Source: JBPOIC01 sp052034865 (GTDB taxonomy: Bacteria > UBA10199 > JADFYH01). Taken from it: a stretch of 64,000 nt of DNA. Where the stretch lies: the NCBI GenBank assembly GCA_052034865.1, contig JBPOIC010000027.1:1-64000 (forward strand), read 5' to 3'. Below, one piece after another: positions 1 to 8,210 of the stretch (the first letter of the stretch is position 1; every line of letters starts with the position of its first letter). Made by a program: the position numbers and the translations under genes. The notes below the pieces were generated by a model that was not told the origin of the DNA, did no database searches, and was given only the letters and a program-made list of their open reading frames with translations.

Positions 1-326
1 TTACTAAAAAGACCCGCCAGCACCCGCAGCTCACTTTTAATCCCCGCCTCGTCTTTAGACTGAATCGCCACCTCCACCCGACTTAAATCCACATCAATCT
101 GACAACGCAACTTTTGGGGGGAGGAAATCTCATCGACTGAAATGGGACGACTCAATTTGTCCGATAACGACTGGGGGCTTTGAGAAGTTGGCGAAGAGGG
201 TTTGATGGCCTCAAAGGAATCCGTTTTTAAATCCAAAGAATTTGCTGAGGATAAAGTCGATTCGGGCGTCGGATTAAAATGTCCCGAAGAAGAGGGAGTT
301 TGAGTGGAGGTTAAAATTCGAGACAT
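1..326 (-). CDS. Hypothetical protein, N-terminal part (runs off window)
   Basis: An open frame begins with ATG at 326-324 and stays open for 108 codons to the left edge, so only the N-terminal part is visible. The first 60 or so residues are rich in Ser, Thr and Pro and look disordered. After that comes a more ordered stretch (RCQIDVDLSRVEVAIQSKDE) with alternating hydrophobic and charged residues. An AGGT sequence about 12 bases upstream is a weak ribosome-binding site. There is no signal peptide. I do not recognise the family and cannot assign a function from this fragment. Confidence 0.6.
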   Translation of the reverse strand, partial: MSRILTSTQTPSSSGHFNPTPESTLSSANSLDLKTDSFEAIKPSSPTSQSPQSLSDKLSRPISVDEISSPQKLRCQIDVDLSRVEVAIQSKDEAGIKSELRVLAGLFS

Positions 327-1015
327 AAAAGTCCATACCTTCTGAGCTTGCCAAAACCCTTCATTTTGAAAGGCATTCTTAAGCAAACTGAAGTGAAAGT
401 TTTTTTATTAAAATGGATTGAATATTTTATGGTGATTTCAACAATTTATCGTCATTCCCCGCGAGGAGTTGCTAAAAATTTTCAGATGTATCCTCAGTGC
501 CAGGCACGCGTGGAAGGGGTTGAAAAATAAGGAGAGTGAAAGAAAAAATTTGGAGAGGGTTGTGGATGAGTGAGTAATTTTTTTTAGACGGAGGACTCCC
601 GATCGGAAACAGGTTGGGTGAGAAAAATTTAAGGCTCCATGTTTTAAAATGGATTCAAATTGTTTCTGGATTCCGAATTCAAACCACGATTCAGAGCAAA
701 AGGGAGGACGACAACAAGGGATGTTCGATTGTGACCCCATGTCCACTTCATCAAATGCAAGCGATGCTGAAACAGATTTTCCAGTTTTTGAACTTCGGAG
801 ATCGGTAAAGATCAAAAATTCTGTCCGGATTTTTACACTTTCCATCAAGTCTGATTGCCTTACGCCTATAAAAAATTTACACTTCCCCCGGTCTTGGCGA
901 AAAAAACCCACACCTGTTTTTTCAACAAATTTTATGAAGTCCCCCATAATGAGCAAAATCTTGTCGGATGAATTTTGTCTAATCTTTAAAGATGTTCTAG
1001 AAAGGGGAATCAAAA
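327..1015. other. Long intergenic region
   Basis: About 690 bases separate the divergent left-edge gene from the desaturase. The frames that are open here are short, overlap each other on both strands and have poor codon character, so I call no gene. It contains one copy of a dispersed repeat (497-570). Two similar A/T-rich stretches follow, each containing TTTACACTT, near 829-842 and 878-890. The part next to 1015 presumably carries the desaturase promoter, but no strong -35/-10 pair stands out. Confidence 0.6.
497..570. repeat. Dispersed intergenic repeat, copy 1
   Basis: This stretch is closely similar, with small differences, to 4135-4210. It starts with the inverted repeat GTGCC-A-GGCAC, which runs into the palindrome CACGCGTG. 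It continues through a shared TTGAAAAATAAGGAGAGT segment and ends at GTGGAT. It lies in non-coding DNA. The GTGCC(N)GGCAC core resembles short palindromic intergenic repeats known from many bacterial genomes. Confidence 0.75.
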
Positions 1016-2125
1016 ATGAAAAAAAGAAAAGTATCCAAAAAGGATCTCTCCTGGACACCCGAAAGACTTCAGAATTTTGCACAGGAAATTGATGAGATAC
1101 GCCAGGATGTTTTTCAGAAGCTTGGCTCTGAAGATGCCGAGTACGCCAATCGCCTTCGGGATTATTCCAAAAAATTTGAAATCGCGGGTCGAGCGTTGAT
1201 TTTCGCCAGCATCGATCCTCTGACCTGGATGATCGGGGTTATTTCATTGGCCCTTCATAAACAGCTCGAAACGACCGAAATTGGCCATTACGCACTTCAT
1301 GGGGCCTGGGATCAGGTAGCGGGCGCCGAGAAGCTGCACTCAAAAACTTTCAAGTGGGACACTCCGATTGAAGAAGAATCCTGGAAACATGGGCACAATA
1401 TTCTTCATCACCAATTTACCAATATCATGGGTAAAGACCCTGACTTTCATTACAGCTATTTAAGGATGGCCCCTGAAGTTCCCTGGTTTTTTAGAGATCT
1501 TTTTCAACTCCCAGTCACTTTTGCAATCGCCCCATTCTTTACCTGGTTCATGAATCCTCATTTTACGGGAATTTCTGATCTCTTTCATCCAGGAGGACCC
1601 AAGCATCCTGAATACGCACCCGCCCTTCCCGATAGAAATCTCAAAACCCTTCTTAAGGCTTTTCGACTCTCTTTCAAAAAAGCCACTCCATACTTATTTA
1701 AAAATTTTATTTTCTGGCCTGCCCTGGCAGGTTTTTTCTTTCCAAAAGTTCTTGTCGGAAACCTGTTGGCCGATATGCTTCGCGATATTTATACCTGCGC
1801 CTCTATCTTTCCAGGACACTTGACAGACGATTCTGCTGCATTCCCCATCAACTACAAAACTCGTGGGCGCGGGGAATGGTATAAAAGCCAGGTAGAATCG
1901 ACCAATAACTATGATGTTCCAAAACTATTGAGCGTTCTTTGCGGAGCCCTCAATTTTCAAATCGAGCACCATCTGTTTCCAAAACTCCCCCCCAATCGTC
2001 TTCGCGAAATCGCACCTCGTATCGAGGAAGTCTGCAAAAAACATGGCGTGGATTACCGTCGAGCGAGCTGGGTCGGAACCTGGAAAAAGGTTCTCCGCAG
2101 GGTCGCACGGTATTCTTTGCCTTAG
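1016..2125 (+). CDS. Fatty acid desaturase (membrane-bound, type 1)
   Basis: This 369-residue protein carries the three histidine boxes of membrane di-iron fatty-acid desaturases. They are H91-x3-H95, H127-x3-H131-H132 (HNILHH) and the C-terminal Q315-x2-H318-H319 (QIEHHLFP). The QxxHH form of the last box is typical of acyl-lipid or acyl-CoA front-end and linoleoyl-CoA-type desaturases. Hydrophobic segments lie around residues 58-82, 164-180 and 230-255. Such enzymes insert a double bond into fatty acyl chains using O2 and an electron donor. There is no fused cytochrome b5 domain, so a separate donor is expected. An AGGGGA ribosome-binding site lies about 8 bases before ATG 1016. The gene stands alone and converges with the lipid-kinase fusion. 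Regiospecificity cannot be read from sequence. Confidence 0.88.
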   Translation: MKKRKVSKKDLSWTPERLQNFAQEIDEIRQDVFQKLGSEDAEYANRLRDYSKKFEIAGRALIFASIDPLTWMIGVISLALHKQLETTEIGHYALHGAWDQVAGAEKLHSKTFKWDTPIEEESWKHGHNILHHQFTNIMGKDPDFHYSYLRMAPEVPWFFRDLFQLPVTFAIAPFFTWFMNPHFTGISDLFHPGGPKHPEYAPALPDRNLKTLLKAFRLSFKKATPYLFKNFIFWPALAGFFFPKVLVGNLLADMLRDIYTCASIFPGHLTDDSAAFPINYKTRGRGEWYKSQVESTNNYDVPKLLSVLCGALNFQIEHHLFPKLPPNRLREIAPRIEEVCKKHGVDYRRASWVGTWKKVLRRVARYSLP

Positions 2126-2161
2126 GATAAGTGGAAAGAAGCTTTCTGAAGGTTTGAGATT

Positions 2162-4075
2162 TTACTCGCCAACTGCTGAAGCGGCAGGTTGCGGTTGTTG
2201 GGATTTTTCAATCAAGCCTGCAAGTTTTGCCATGGGGGAGTTGGGCATTTGCAGAAATGTTGGATAGGCCGGGAGCGCTGTCACCTTAGCTGTGCTGGCG
2301 TGCATGAGATAATCGCCATTGGCCTGGAAGGGGATTTCCAGCTTATTCCCAAGAGAGTCGATAAAAGTGAAGGTGAAGGTTTTGCCCGGTGCGAGGGGGA
2401 TTTGAAGGTTAGAATTCAGTCCTTGAATTTTTTTATCGGGCATTAAATTTTCAAGCTGACCCATTTTGATATTCAATCCTAATTTCATCACCGACATTAA
2501 AAAACGAAACGCTTCGATTCGAGACATCTTGGGAAGAATGAGGGTTCCAACTCCAGGTTGAGGAGTGGGTCCGCCGGTCATGCGATTCGCCATGATAGAG
2601 GCATTAAAAAACACCTCGGTGATATCGATTTCACTGCCGTCTGCCATCCTCATTTTCACGGAAGAAAGGAAAACAAAAGAATCTTTCATGATTTTAAAAA
2701 AACGTAAGCTTTTTGCACCATATCCTCGAAGATCTTTCGTTTCATAAAAACTGGGAGTAATGCCCGTGCCGGCGCAGGCGTTGTGAGAAACCAGAAATTC
2801 GTGTTCTCCATTGAGCGTTAAGCTCGCCAGATTCAAACTGCCAGGTGTGGCATGAGCCATGTAATTCAGTACCTCGGCGGGATGATACCCAGGAGCGCCA
2901 TAAAGATAAGCGAGATCATTCGCAGAACCCATTCCTACCGTTCCTACTAACACACCCGAATTTTTCATTCTCTCCGCAATGGCCTCTGCACTTTGGCTTA
3001 AAAGTTTTTCCTGGGGAGAAAGATATTTAAAAACTCCTTCGAGGGTGTTGTTGATCGTGCCATCGCCGCCAAAGGCTAAAATGCCTATGGGATTCTGAGG
3101 CGAAGGATATTTCGTTCTGATGTCTTGTGCGATTCCCTCAAGTCTTGTTCGAGGATCACGATGGGTCTGATAAATCGTGATTTCGACATCGGAATTTTTT
3201 CCTCCCGCTTTCATTAAGGCCCGAACCTCTTCAGCGAGGACTTTTGCCTTAAATCCACCCGCGGATCCATTCACGACAAAAATCCATTTTTTAATATTTA
3301 GCTCAGGAACGTGGGTTGGAGCTCCCAGCAGCTTGCGTGTAGAAGAAGATCCCGTCACAAAACGGACTCCATGGTGCATGGCCTCCCCGACGATCAGATC
3401 GAAGGCCATTGCCTTCGGATCAAAAATATCAGAGATATTTCTTTCTCCCGCAATGCTCTCGCTCGCTCTCACGACAGCACCTGTCGCGGTGTGATACAGC
3501 CCACGCTGCAATAAGGCTCTTCCAAAATTATCTTGCCCCGACGCCGAAATGAATTTACCCGCGCGAACTGCAGGATTTGTGAGGGCAAGGTAGCCATACT
3601 CGCTTAAGCGCACGGCGCCGGCCGCTCCGGCTGAAAAAGCACTTACTGTAGCCACCCCCGCGGCAGTTCCCCATTGCAACTTTTCTCCCATGAGCACTTG
3701 AGCACCCATCTCACCTGTAAAAGTGCCCACCCAATTTCCAGTGGCTCCTCCTATCCAGATTCCAAGTGCAGCGCCGGCAGGCCCTGCAACCATAAATCCG
3801 ATCACACCACCAATCCCGGAACCCAAAGATCCGCCGGCAATCCCTCCTCCCATCTGAAGAAAGAAATGTCCCCCAAAGCGCGCAATCGTACCCATCAGGG
3901 CATCATCCATTTCGTAATGAGGGAGCTGAGCTTCAGCGAGGGCTTCAAAAAAATATCGTGATTCACAAACGCCCGTCAGCCGGCAGATCTCGGTTTGTGC
4001 CTCAGGACTGTTTCGGTCCGAGGTATTGGGAGTAAAAGGAAGATAGGAAATTCCTAAGTGAGAATCGATAGCCAT
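2162..4075 (-). CDS. Glycine-zipper membrane domain fused to lipid (diacylglycerol) kinase domain
   Basis: This is a 637-residue two-part protein. Residues 60-160 are glycine- and alanine-rich and hydrophobic, with repeated GxxxG-like spacing and no basic signal peptide, so they look like a glycine-zipper membrane hairpin. From about residue 262 the protein follows the diacylglycerol/sphingosine-kinase catalytic fold. It has the nucleotide-binding VNGSAGG (268-274), the signature FGGDGTINN (335-343) and a later GTVGMGSANDLA segment equivalent to the G-T-x-N-D-x-A motif. The C-terminal half continues the expected beta-sandwich. The family phosphorylates lipid alcohols with ATP. Ordinary YegS/DgkB-type enzymes are about 300 residues, so the 260-residue N-terminal extension is unusual. 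No clear ribosome-binding site precedes ATG 4075. A second, normal-sized lipid kinase lies at 55061-56044. Confidence 0.75.
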   Translation of the reverse strand: MAIDSHLGISYLPFTPNTSDRNSPEAQTEICRLTGVCESRYFFEALAEAQLPHYEMDDALMGTIARFGGHFFLQMGGGIAGGSLGSGIGGVIGFMVAGPAGAALGIWIGGATGNWVGTFTGEMGAQVLMGEKLQWGTAAGVATVSAFSAGAAGAVRLSEYGYLALTNPAVRAGKFISASGQDNFGRALLQRGLYHTATGAVVRASESIAGERNISDIFDPKAMAFDLIVGEAMHHGVRFVTGSSSTRKLLGAPTHVPELNIKKWIFVVNGSAGGFKAKVLAEEVRALMKAGGKNSDVEITIYQTHRDPRTRLEGIAQDIRTKYPSPQNPIGILAFGGDGTINNTLEGVFKYLSPQEKLLSQSAEAIAERMKNSGVLVGTVGMGSANDLAYLYGAPGYHPAEVLNYMAHATPGSLNLASLTLNGEHEFLVSHNACAGTGITPSFYETKDLRGYGAKSLRFFKIMKDSFVFLSSVKMRMADGSEIDITEVFFNASIMANRMTGGPTPQPGVGTLILPKMSRIEAFRFLMSVMKLGLNIKMGQLENLMPDKKIQGLNSNLQIPLAPGKTFTFTFIDSLGNKLEIPFQANGDYLMHASTAKVTALPAYPTFLQMPNSPMAKLAGLIEKSQQPQPAASAVGE

Positions 4076-4134
4076 AAGATATGAGGTCCAATAAACGAAT
4101 TAGAAGAAGCCGTGTTTAAAGCCTGAACACCCCC

Positions 4135-4210
4135 GTGCCAAGCACGCGTGGAAGTAATTGAAAAATAAGGAGAGTAAAAGAGAAAATTTTAGATTTGGCT
4201 GTGGATAAGC
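4135..4210. repeat. Dispersed intergenic repeat, copy 2
   Basis: This is the second copy of the element at 497-570, in the same orientation. The GTGCCAAGCAC core is slightly changed but still palindromic (CGTGC-CAA-GCACG). The following CGCGTGGAAG and TTGAAAAATAAGGAGAGT segments are shared. It lies in the 216-base gap between the alcohol dehydrogenase and the lipid-kinase fusion. Confidence 0.75.
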
Positions 4211-4291
4211 AAGAGAAATTTCCATACGAGGATGTCCATTTTCGTCCCCTAAAATGTTCGCGCCACCCATCAACATACCCATGTTTCTTGC

Positions 4292-5356
4292 TTACCCAAA
4301 CACAATCAGCGGTTTGATGATTCCATCCTCTTTGGTTTTCATCATTTGAAACGCGCGTTCGATCTCATCAAATTTGAAACGATGGGTCGTGAGGGGCGTA
4401 GGATCGACGCGATTATTTTCTAAAAGTCTGAGCAGGCGTTTCATGCGCTCGGCACCACCAGGGCACAGGCCGGTGCGAATCGTTTGATCACTCATTCCGA
4501 CGCCCCAGCTCAAGCGGGGGATCGAAACAAAATCACCATGACCATGATAGCCGACGTTCGAAATTGTTCCGCCAGGCCTTGTGACCTTGATGCAAGACTC
4601 AAAGGCGTTTTGAGAACCCAAGGCTTCAATCGCGCTATCGACTCCTTGTCCATGGGTTAAATCTAATATCGCCTGAACAGGATCTTTCTCTTTAAAATCG
4701 ATCACCACATCAGCACCAAAATGTCTGGCGAGTTTTTGCCGATCAGGCATCGTTTCAACACCAATCACCAACCCTGCTCCCAAAAGCCTCGCGCCAACGG
4801 TGGCCATGAGTCCCACAGGACCTTCTGCAAAAATCGCCACGCTTCCACCGATGGGAATTTGTGCGTGTTCGGCAGCTATAAAGCCAGTGCTCATCATGTC
4901 ACAGCAATAAACCGCTTTTTCATCCGGAATCGAATCTGGAATCGGCGCGAGGTTGGCCATGGCCTGATTGACATGAAAATACTCGGCCATATTGCCATCT
5001 TTCACATTGGCGAATTTCCAGCCGCCGAGCATTTGCGTGCATTGTGAGGTAAACCCGCGCAGACAATTTTCGCACACATAACAGGGAGTAATGGCATTCA
5101 CGAGGACGCGATCTCCCTCCTTAAAACCTTTCACGGCAGACCCCAGCTTTGCGACCACTCCTACAGCCTCGTGTCCAAGGGTGATGTTTTCGCGCTCACC
5201 GATGGCGCCTCCCACCGTGTGCGTGTCGGAAGTGCACACCAGGGCGGCTGTGGTTTTAATGACCGCATCATTCGGGCCAGGTTCTGGAATCGGTTTTTCC
5301 ATCACTCCCACCTCACCGATGCGCTTCATCACAAAAGCTTTCATGGTTTTTGCCAT
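4292..5356 (-). CDS. Zinc-dependent alcohol dehydrogenase (TbADH-like)
   Basis: This 354-residue medium-chain dehydrogenase closely follows the Thermoanaerobacter secondary alcohol dehydrogenase along its length. It shares the CTSDTHTV, GAIGER, LGHEAVG, WKFANVKDG and GLCPGG segments. Catalytic zinc ligands are C41, H62 with E63, and D153 (CCDMMSTGF). Unlike the Thermoanaerobacter enzyme it keeps the four structural-zinc cysteines C92, C95, C98 and C106. At the end of the second Rossmann strand it has an acidic residue (GVETMPD) where the NADP enzyme has GSRP, suggesting a preference for NAD. It would interconvert alcohols and ketones or aldehydes in the cytoplasm. A strong AGGAGG site precedes ATG 5356. 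The gene is monocistronic and divergent from the SRPBCC gene. Confidence 0.9.
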   Translation of the reverse strand: MAKTMKAFVMKRIGEVGVMEKPIPEPGPNDAVIKTTAALVCTSDTHTVGGAIGERENITLGHEAVGVVAKLGSAVKGFKEGDRVLVNAITPCYVCENCLRGFTSQCTQMLGGWKFANVKDGNMAEYFHVNQAMANLAPIPDSIPDEKAVYCCDMMSTGFIAAEHAQIPIGGSVAIFAEGPVGLMATVGARLLGAGLVIGVETMPDRQKLARHFGADVVIDFKEKDPVQAILDLTHGQGVDSAIEALGSQNAFESCIKVTRPGGTISNVGYHGHGDFVSIPRLSWGVGMSDQTIRTGLCPGGAERMKRLLRLLENNRVDPTPLTTHRFKFDEIERAFQMMKTKEDGIIKPLIVFG

Positions 5357-5475
5357 AACTTCCTCCTTTTGGTTTATTTATTCTTTACTCTTCCACATAG
5401 GATAGGCAACTGAACTAAATCAGGATTTCCTTCCTTTAAAACTGAAATTTTAATTTTTTAATATTAAGGATCTGA

Positions 5476-5946
5476 ATGTCTCGAGTCTATCGACTACATA
5501 CCCATCAAAAAATTCCGACGAGCCTGGAGAAGGCATGGGATTTTTTTAGCCAGCCTGGAAATCTAAAAAGGATTACACCTACCGCTCTCAACTTTCAGAT
5601 TCAGAATGAACATCCGCTTCTGATGTATCCGGGTCAAATCATTGAATACACCGTTAAGCCGCTCTTGGGCATTCCGATTTACTGGATGACTGAAATCACC
5701 CATGTGGAATTTCAGAAAAGGTTTGTCGATGAACAACGGGTGGGTCCGTACAGGCTTTGGCATCATCAGCATCAATTTACCTCAATTCCAGAGGGAGTGG
5801 AGATGACGGATGTCGTCCACTATCAATTGCCATTTGGATTTTTAGGAGATGTGGTGAATGCGCTCATTGTCCGACGTCAGTTGCAAACCATTTTTGATTT
5901 TAGACAGCAGGCGGTTGAAGAGATTTTTGGGAAGTGGAGAGAATAA
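5476..5946 (+). CDS. SRPBCC (START/Bet v1-fold) ligand-binding protein
   Basis: This 156-residue protein has the layout of the SRPBCC polyketide-cyclase/dehydrase group. An N-terminal strand with HTHQKIPTSLEKAWDFFSQP is followed by the PGNLKRITP loop. A central EITHVEFQKRFVDEQ strand and a long C-terminal helix (VRRQLQTIFDFRQQAVEEIF) complete it. Members bind hydrophobic ligands in a helix-grip cavity, and many sit next to NAD-dependent epimerases or dehydrogenases. Here the neighbour is the divergent alcohol dehydrogenase. AAGGAT 5 bases upstream supports ATG 5476. The ligand cannot be predicted. Confidence 0.75.
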   Translation: MSRVYRLHTHQKIPTSLEKAWDFFSQPGNLKRITPTALNFQIQNEHPLLMYPGQIIEYTVKPLLGIPIYWMTEITHVEFQKRFVDEQRVGPYRLWHHQHQFTSIPEGVEMTDVVHYQLPFGFLGDVVNALIVRRQLQTIFDFRQQAVEEIFGKWRE

Positions 5947-5965
5947 AGCTCATTCTGGGTTTTGA

Positions 5966-5993
5966 AGGGCGAGGCATGCCTCCGCCCCTACAG
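5966..5993. repeat. GGGCGAGGCATGCCT palindromic repeat, possible bidirectional terminator
   Basis: The sequence GGGCGAGGCATGCCTCCGCCC is an almost perfect inverted repeat with a single bulged C. It is followed by CTACAGG, like the GTAGGGGCG(N)CGCCCC repeats seen between genes in many bacteria. It lies in the 73-base gap between two convergent genes, so it could stop transcription from both sides, although there is no T-run. Confidence 0.6.
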
Positions 5994-6019
5994 GCAATCT
6001 GACTTCTCGCTTGATCTGC

Positions 6020-6886
6020 TCACTCTTGCGAATTTTTCTCGATCCAATCGATATAGGCCGGGAGAAAGGTGTAAATGCTTCCAGCAGGACAATCTTCCAG
6101 TCGTGGGTTTAAAATGCTCGACGCAGCCCCCACGAGTAACAGAGTCCCATCTTTTTCAAGATAAGCGGGTCCTCCTGAATCTCCAGGATAAGCTCCCGGT
6201 GTTTCGACAGTACCCACGACAAAACCCAAAGCCCCACGATGGATCAAAGGAGATTTTCCGATCGCAAGAATTCCACTCCTGGGCTTCTCAAAATCGGTGC
6301 GTCGGCCATAGCCATTGATGACAAACAGATTTTTTTCTTTCATCAAAGGTTCAATCTCTTCTGGAGTGGGTATGCGAGCGGGGGTTAAAGAGGTGACAGG
6401 ACGGTTGAGAATCAGAATCCCAATATCTTTTTCAGGCCCGAGGAGACATTGGTCAGGCGCTGGGGAAGTGGGAAAATCAGAAGGATAATTCAAGGATTGA
6501 ATCGAGTAGAAAGAATCCATGGAGGCGTTATCGATGTTGAGCTCATTGGCCATGACGTATAAATCATCTGGCTTATGTTTAAACGAAACTTCACTGATCT
6601 CTCCATTTTCAGTATTTTCTACCCACACCGTGTCGACCAGACAATGAGCAGCGGTGATCACCACTGTTGGAGAAATGAGAGTGCCCGAGCACCGAAGGGT
6701 CAGATCTTCACTTTTCACCAGCGCGACAGTTGAGTAGATTTCATCCTGTGTGGCAAAGTCTCCGTCCCGGATGGGGCTTAGCACCCTGTCTTTCGCATTC
6801 AGGCGCTGAGTCTGCGTTGAGCTCAACATCACAAGAAGAAGGAAGGTCGAAAGCCATCTCTTCAGCATTTTGGAATTACTTTTCAT
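6020..6886 (-). CDS. Secreted trypsin-like serine protease
   Basis: This 288-residue protein has an N-terminal signal peptide (basic start, hydrophobic core about residues 11-22, probable cleavage near 26-31) followed by a chymotrypsin-fold S1 domain. The catalytic triad is H81 (TAAHC), D154 (DIGIL) and S237 (GDSGGP). The oxyanion and substrate-pocket region GAYPGDSGGPA is intact, so the enzyme should be active. It would cleave proteins in the periplasm or outside the cell. There is no typical RIVGG propeptide junction. The nearest equivalent is the region around residues 35-55, so activation may differ from classical trypsins. It is a single-gene unit convergent with the SRPBCC gene. Confidence 0.88.
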   Translation of the reverse strand: MKSNSKMLKRWLSTFLLLVMLSSTQTQRLNAKDRVLSPIRDGDFATQDEIYSTVALVKSEDLTLRCSGTLISPTVVITAAHCLVDTVWVENTENGEISEVSFKHKPDDLYVMANELNIDNASMDSFYSIQSLNYPSDFPTSPAPDQCLLGPEKDIGILILNRPVTSLTPARIPTPEEIEPLMKEKNLFVINGYGRRTDFEKPRSGILAIGKSPLIHRGALGFVVGTVETPGAYPGDSGGPAYLEKDGTLLLVGAASSILNPRLEDCPAGSIYTFLPAYIDWIEKNSQE

Positions 6887-7094
6887 ATTTTTAAAATGTT
6901 AAAAGTGGATAAACGGAAACCTTCGCAAAAAAAGATCCTCCTCCATAAAAAGTAGTGCTGACATGAACGTGAGAGCAAGGGTAGGAGAAGATTTAAACGT
7001 ATAAGGGTTGCTTTTTAGAAGGATGATCTCCAAAAGAGTCATGACAGGGTTTCGACAAATTCCAGCCTGAGTTGATTAAGAGAAAGGAATTTCT

Positions 7095-7913
7095 ATGAAA
7101 AAGTTGAGCCTGCTTATCCTGCTTGCTTTGTTAGCATCCTGCTCCCGATCGCAAAAAACCGAAGAAACGTCGCTGCCTCCGGTCTCACCTTCACCAATCC
7201 TTCAATCTCAACCAGAATCCCAAAAAACCGAAAGTTTGCCTCAAACCCTTCCTTCAGAAAGTCGGCCAGAATCTGAATCAAAACCGGAATCCCTTCCTGA
7301 ATCGATCGCAGACTCGCGTCCTGAATCCAGATCTGAAAGTCAGACCGAATCCCAGCCGGTGGAGATATTGAAAAAAATTGAAGCTCAGCTCGGGGTGCCG
7401 GTGAAAACCCAGGCAAAATCGACTTTTCATTGGAAAGGAGATTTGAATGCCGATGGAGTTAGTGACGATCTTTATTTCGTTTTCCTCAATGGCAACGCAA
7501 CGCAGGTTTTAAAAGACATCAAGGTTTTAAGGCCATGGGAGTACAAGCCCCTGACCCACAAACCCAACGAAGTCTGGAATCAAACTCCCGCGCTCTTCAT
7601 TGTTCACGGGGTTAAAACATCAACGGTACAAATCCTCTCTTCTACTCCTCCTTCTGCACCCGCTATTACAAAATATCTTTTACTCGATACCGCAGATGCA
7701 GAAGCATCCATCCTGGGAACGCCTCTATGGAAAGAGTCTCCGGAGCTTCCAATCGAAATTATCGCCCGCAAGAACAAAACCCTTCTTCCGGAATACACTC
7801 CGCCAGGAAAAAGCGATGTAATTGTACAAACAACCGAAATGACGGATGGAGTGATTTACTGGGATGGAAAAACCTATCGCTGGAAAGAGGATCCTTCTGC
7901 AGAAGGGGATTGA
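7095..7913 (+). CDS. Lipoprotein with PES-repeat linker
   Basis: This 272-residue protein starts with a lipoprotein signal (MKKLSLLILL) and lipobox LLASC, predicting lipidation at C16. Residues about 30-92 are low complexity. Variants of P-E-S (SQPES, SRPES, SKPES, SLPES, SESQTES) form a flexible, acidic stalk. The C-terminal 170 residues look folded. They contain a DLNADGVSDDLYFVF segment that resembles the D-x-N-x-D-G calcium-binding loop of FG-GAP or dockerin-type repeats. It is probably anchored in the inner or outer membrane with the stalk crossing the periplasm. AAAGGAATT precedes ATG 7095. I do not recognise the C-terminal domain and assign no function. Confidence 0.72.
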   Translation: MKKLSLLILLALLASCSRSQKTEETSLPPVSPSPILQSQPESQKTESLPQTLPSESRPESESKPESLPESIADSRPESRSESQTESQPVEILKKIEAQLGVPVKTQAKSTFHWKGDLNADGVSDDLYFVFLNGNATQVLKDIKVLRPWEYKPLTHKPNEVWNQTPALFIVHGVKTSTVQILSSTPPSAPAITKYLLLDTADAEASILGTPLWKESPELPIEIIARKNKTLLPEYTPPGKSDVIVQTTEMTDGVIYWDGKTYRWKEDPSAEGD

Positions 7914-8210
7914 GCATGGTTCTCATTCTTTGAGAGATTCAGACGATAGATCCGCTCTCATTTGAGAAAACGAGACATGAGTTCTAAGGCTATTTCTGGC
8001 AGGGTTTATCCAAAAAACTCTCTGGAATTACTCTTGACTCAGAGCCCTCTTCAGACAAGATTAGCTCATATTTCAAAACTCGCGAGGTACCTTTAAGATT
8101 GATTCTGGTAACACCTTCAGGCTCCTTAAAAATTACAATTTCCCCTGGTTGAGAAGGAATCCGGGTTACACCGATTCCAGACTCACTGTCCCTTTGCTTC
8201 AAAACCTTTT

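Noticed and set aside
438..1092. Long overlapping frames on both strands in the left intergenic region
   Set aside because: Neither has convincing residue composition; the minus-strand frame ends inside the dispersed repeat and the plus-strand frame ends inside the desaturase gene.
7990..8202. A 70-codon minus-strand frame before the malic enzyme gene
   Set aside because: It begins with TTG, has no ribosome-binding site and no recognised family. It lies in a 297-base gap where one open frame of this size is expected by chance. Some coding-like character remains, so a decayed gene is possible.
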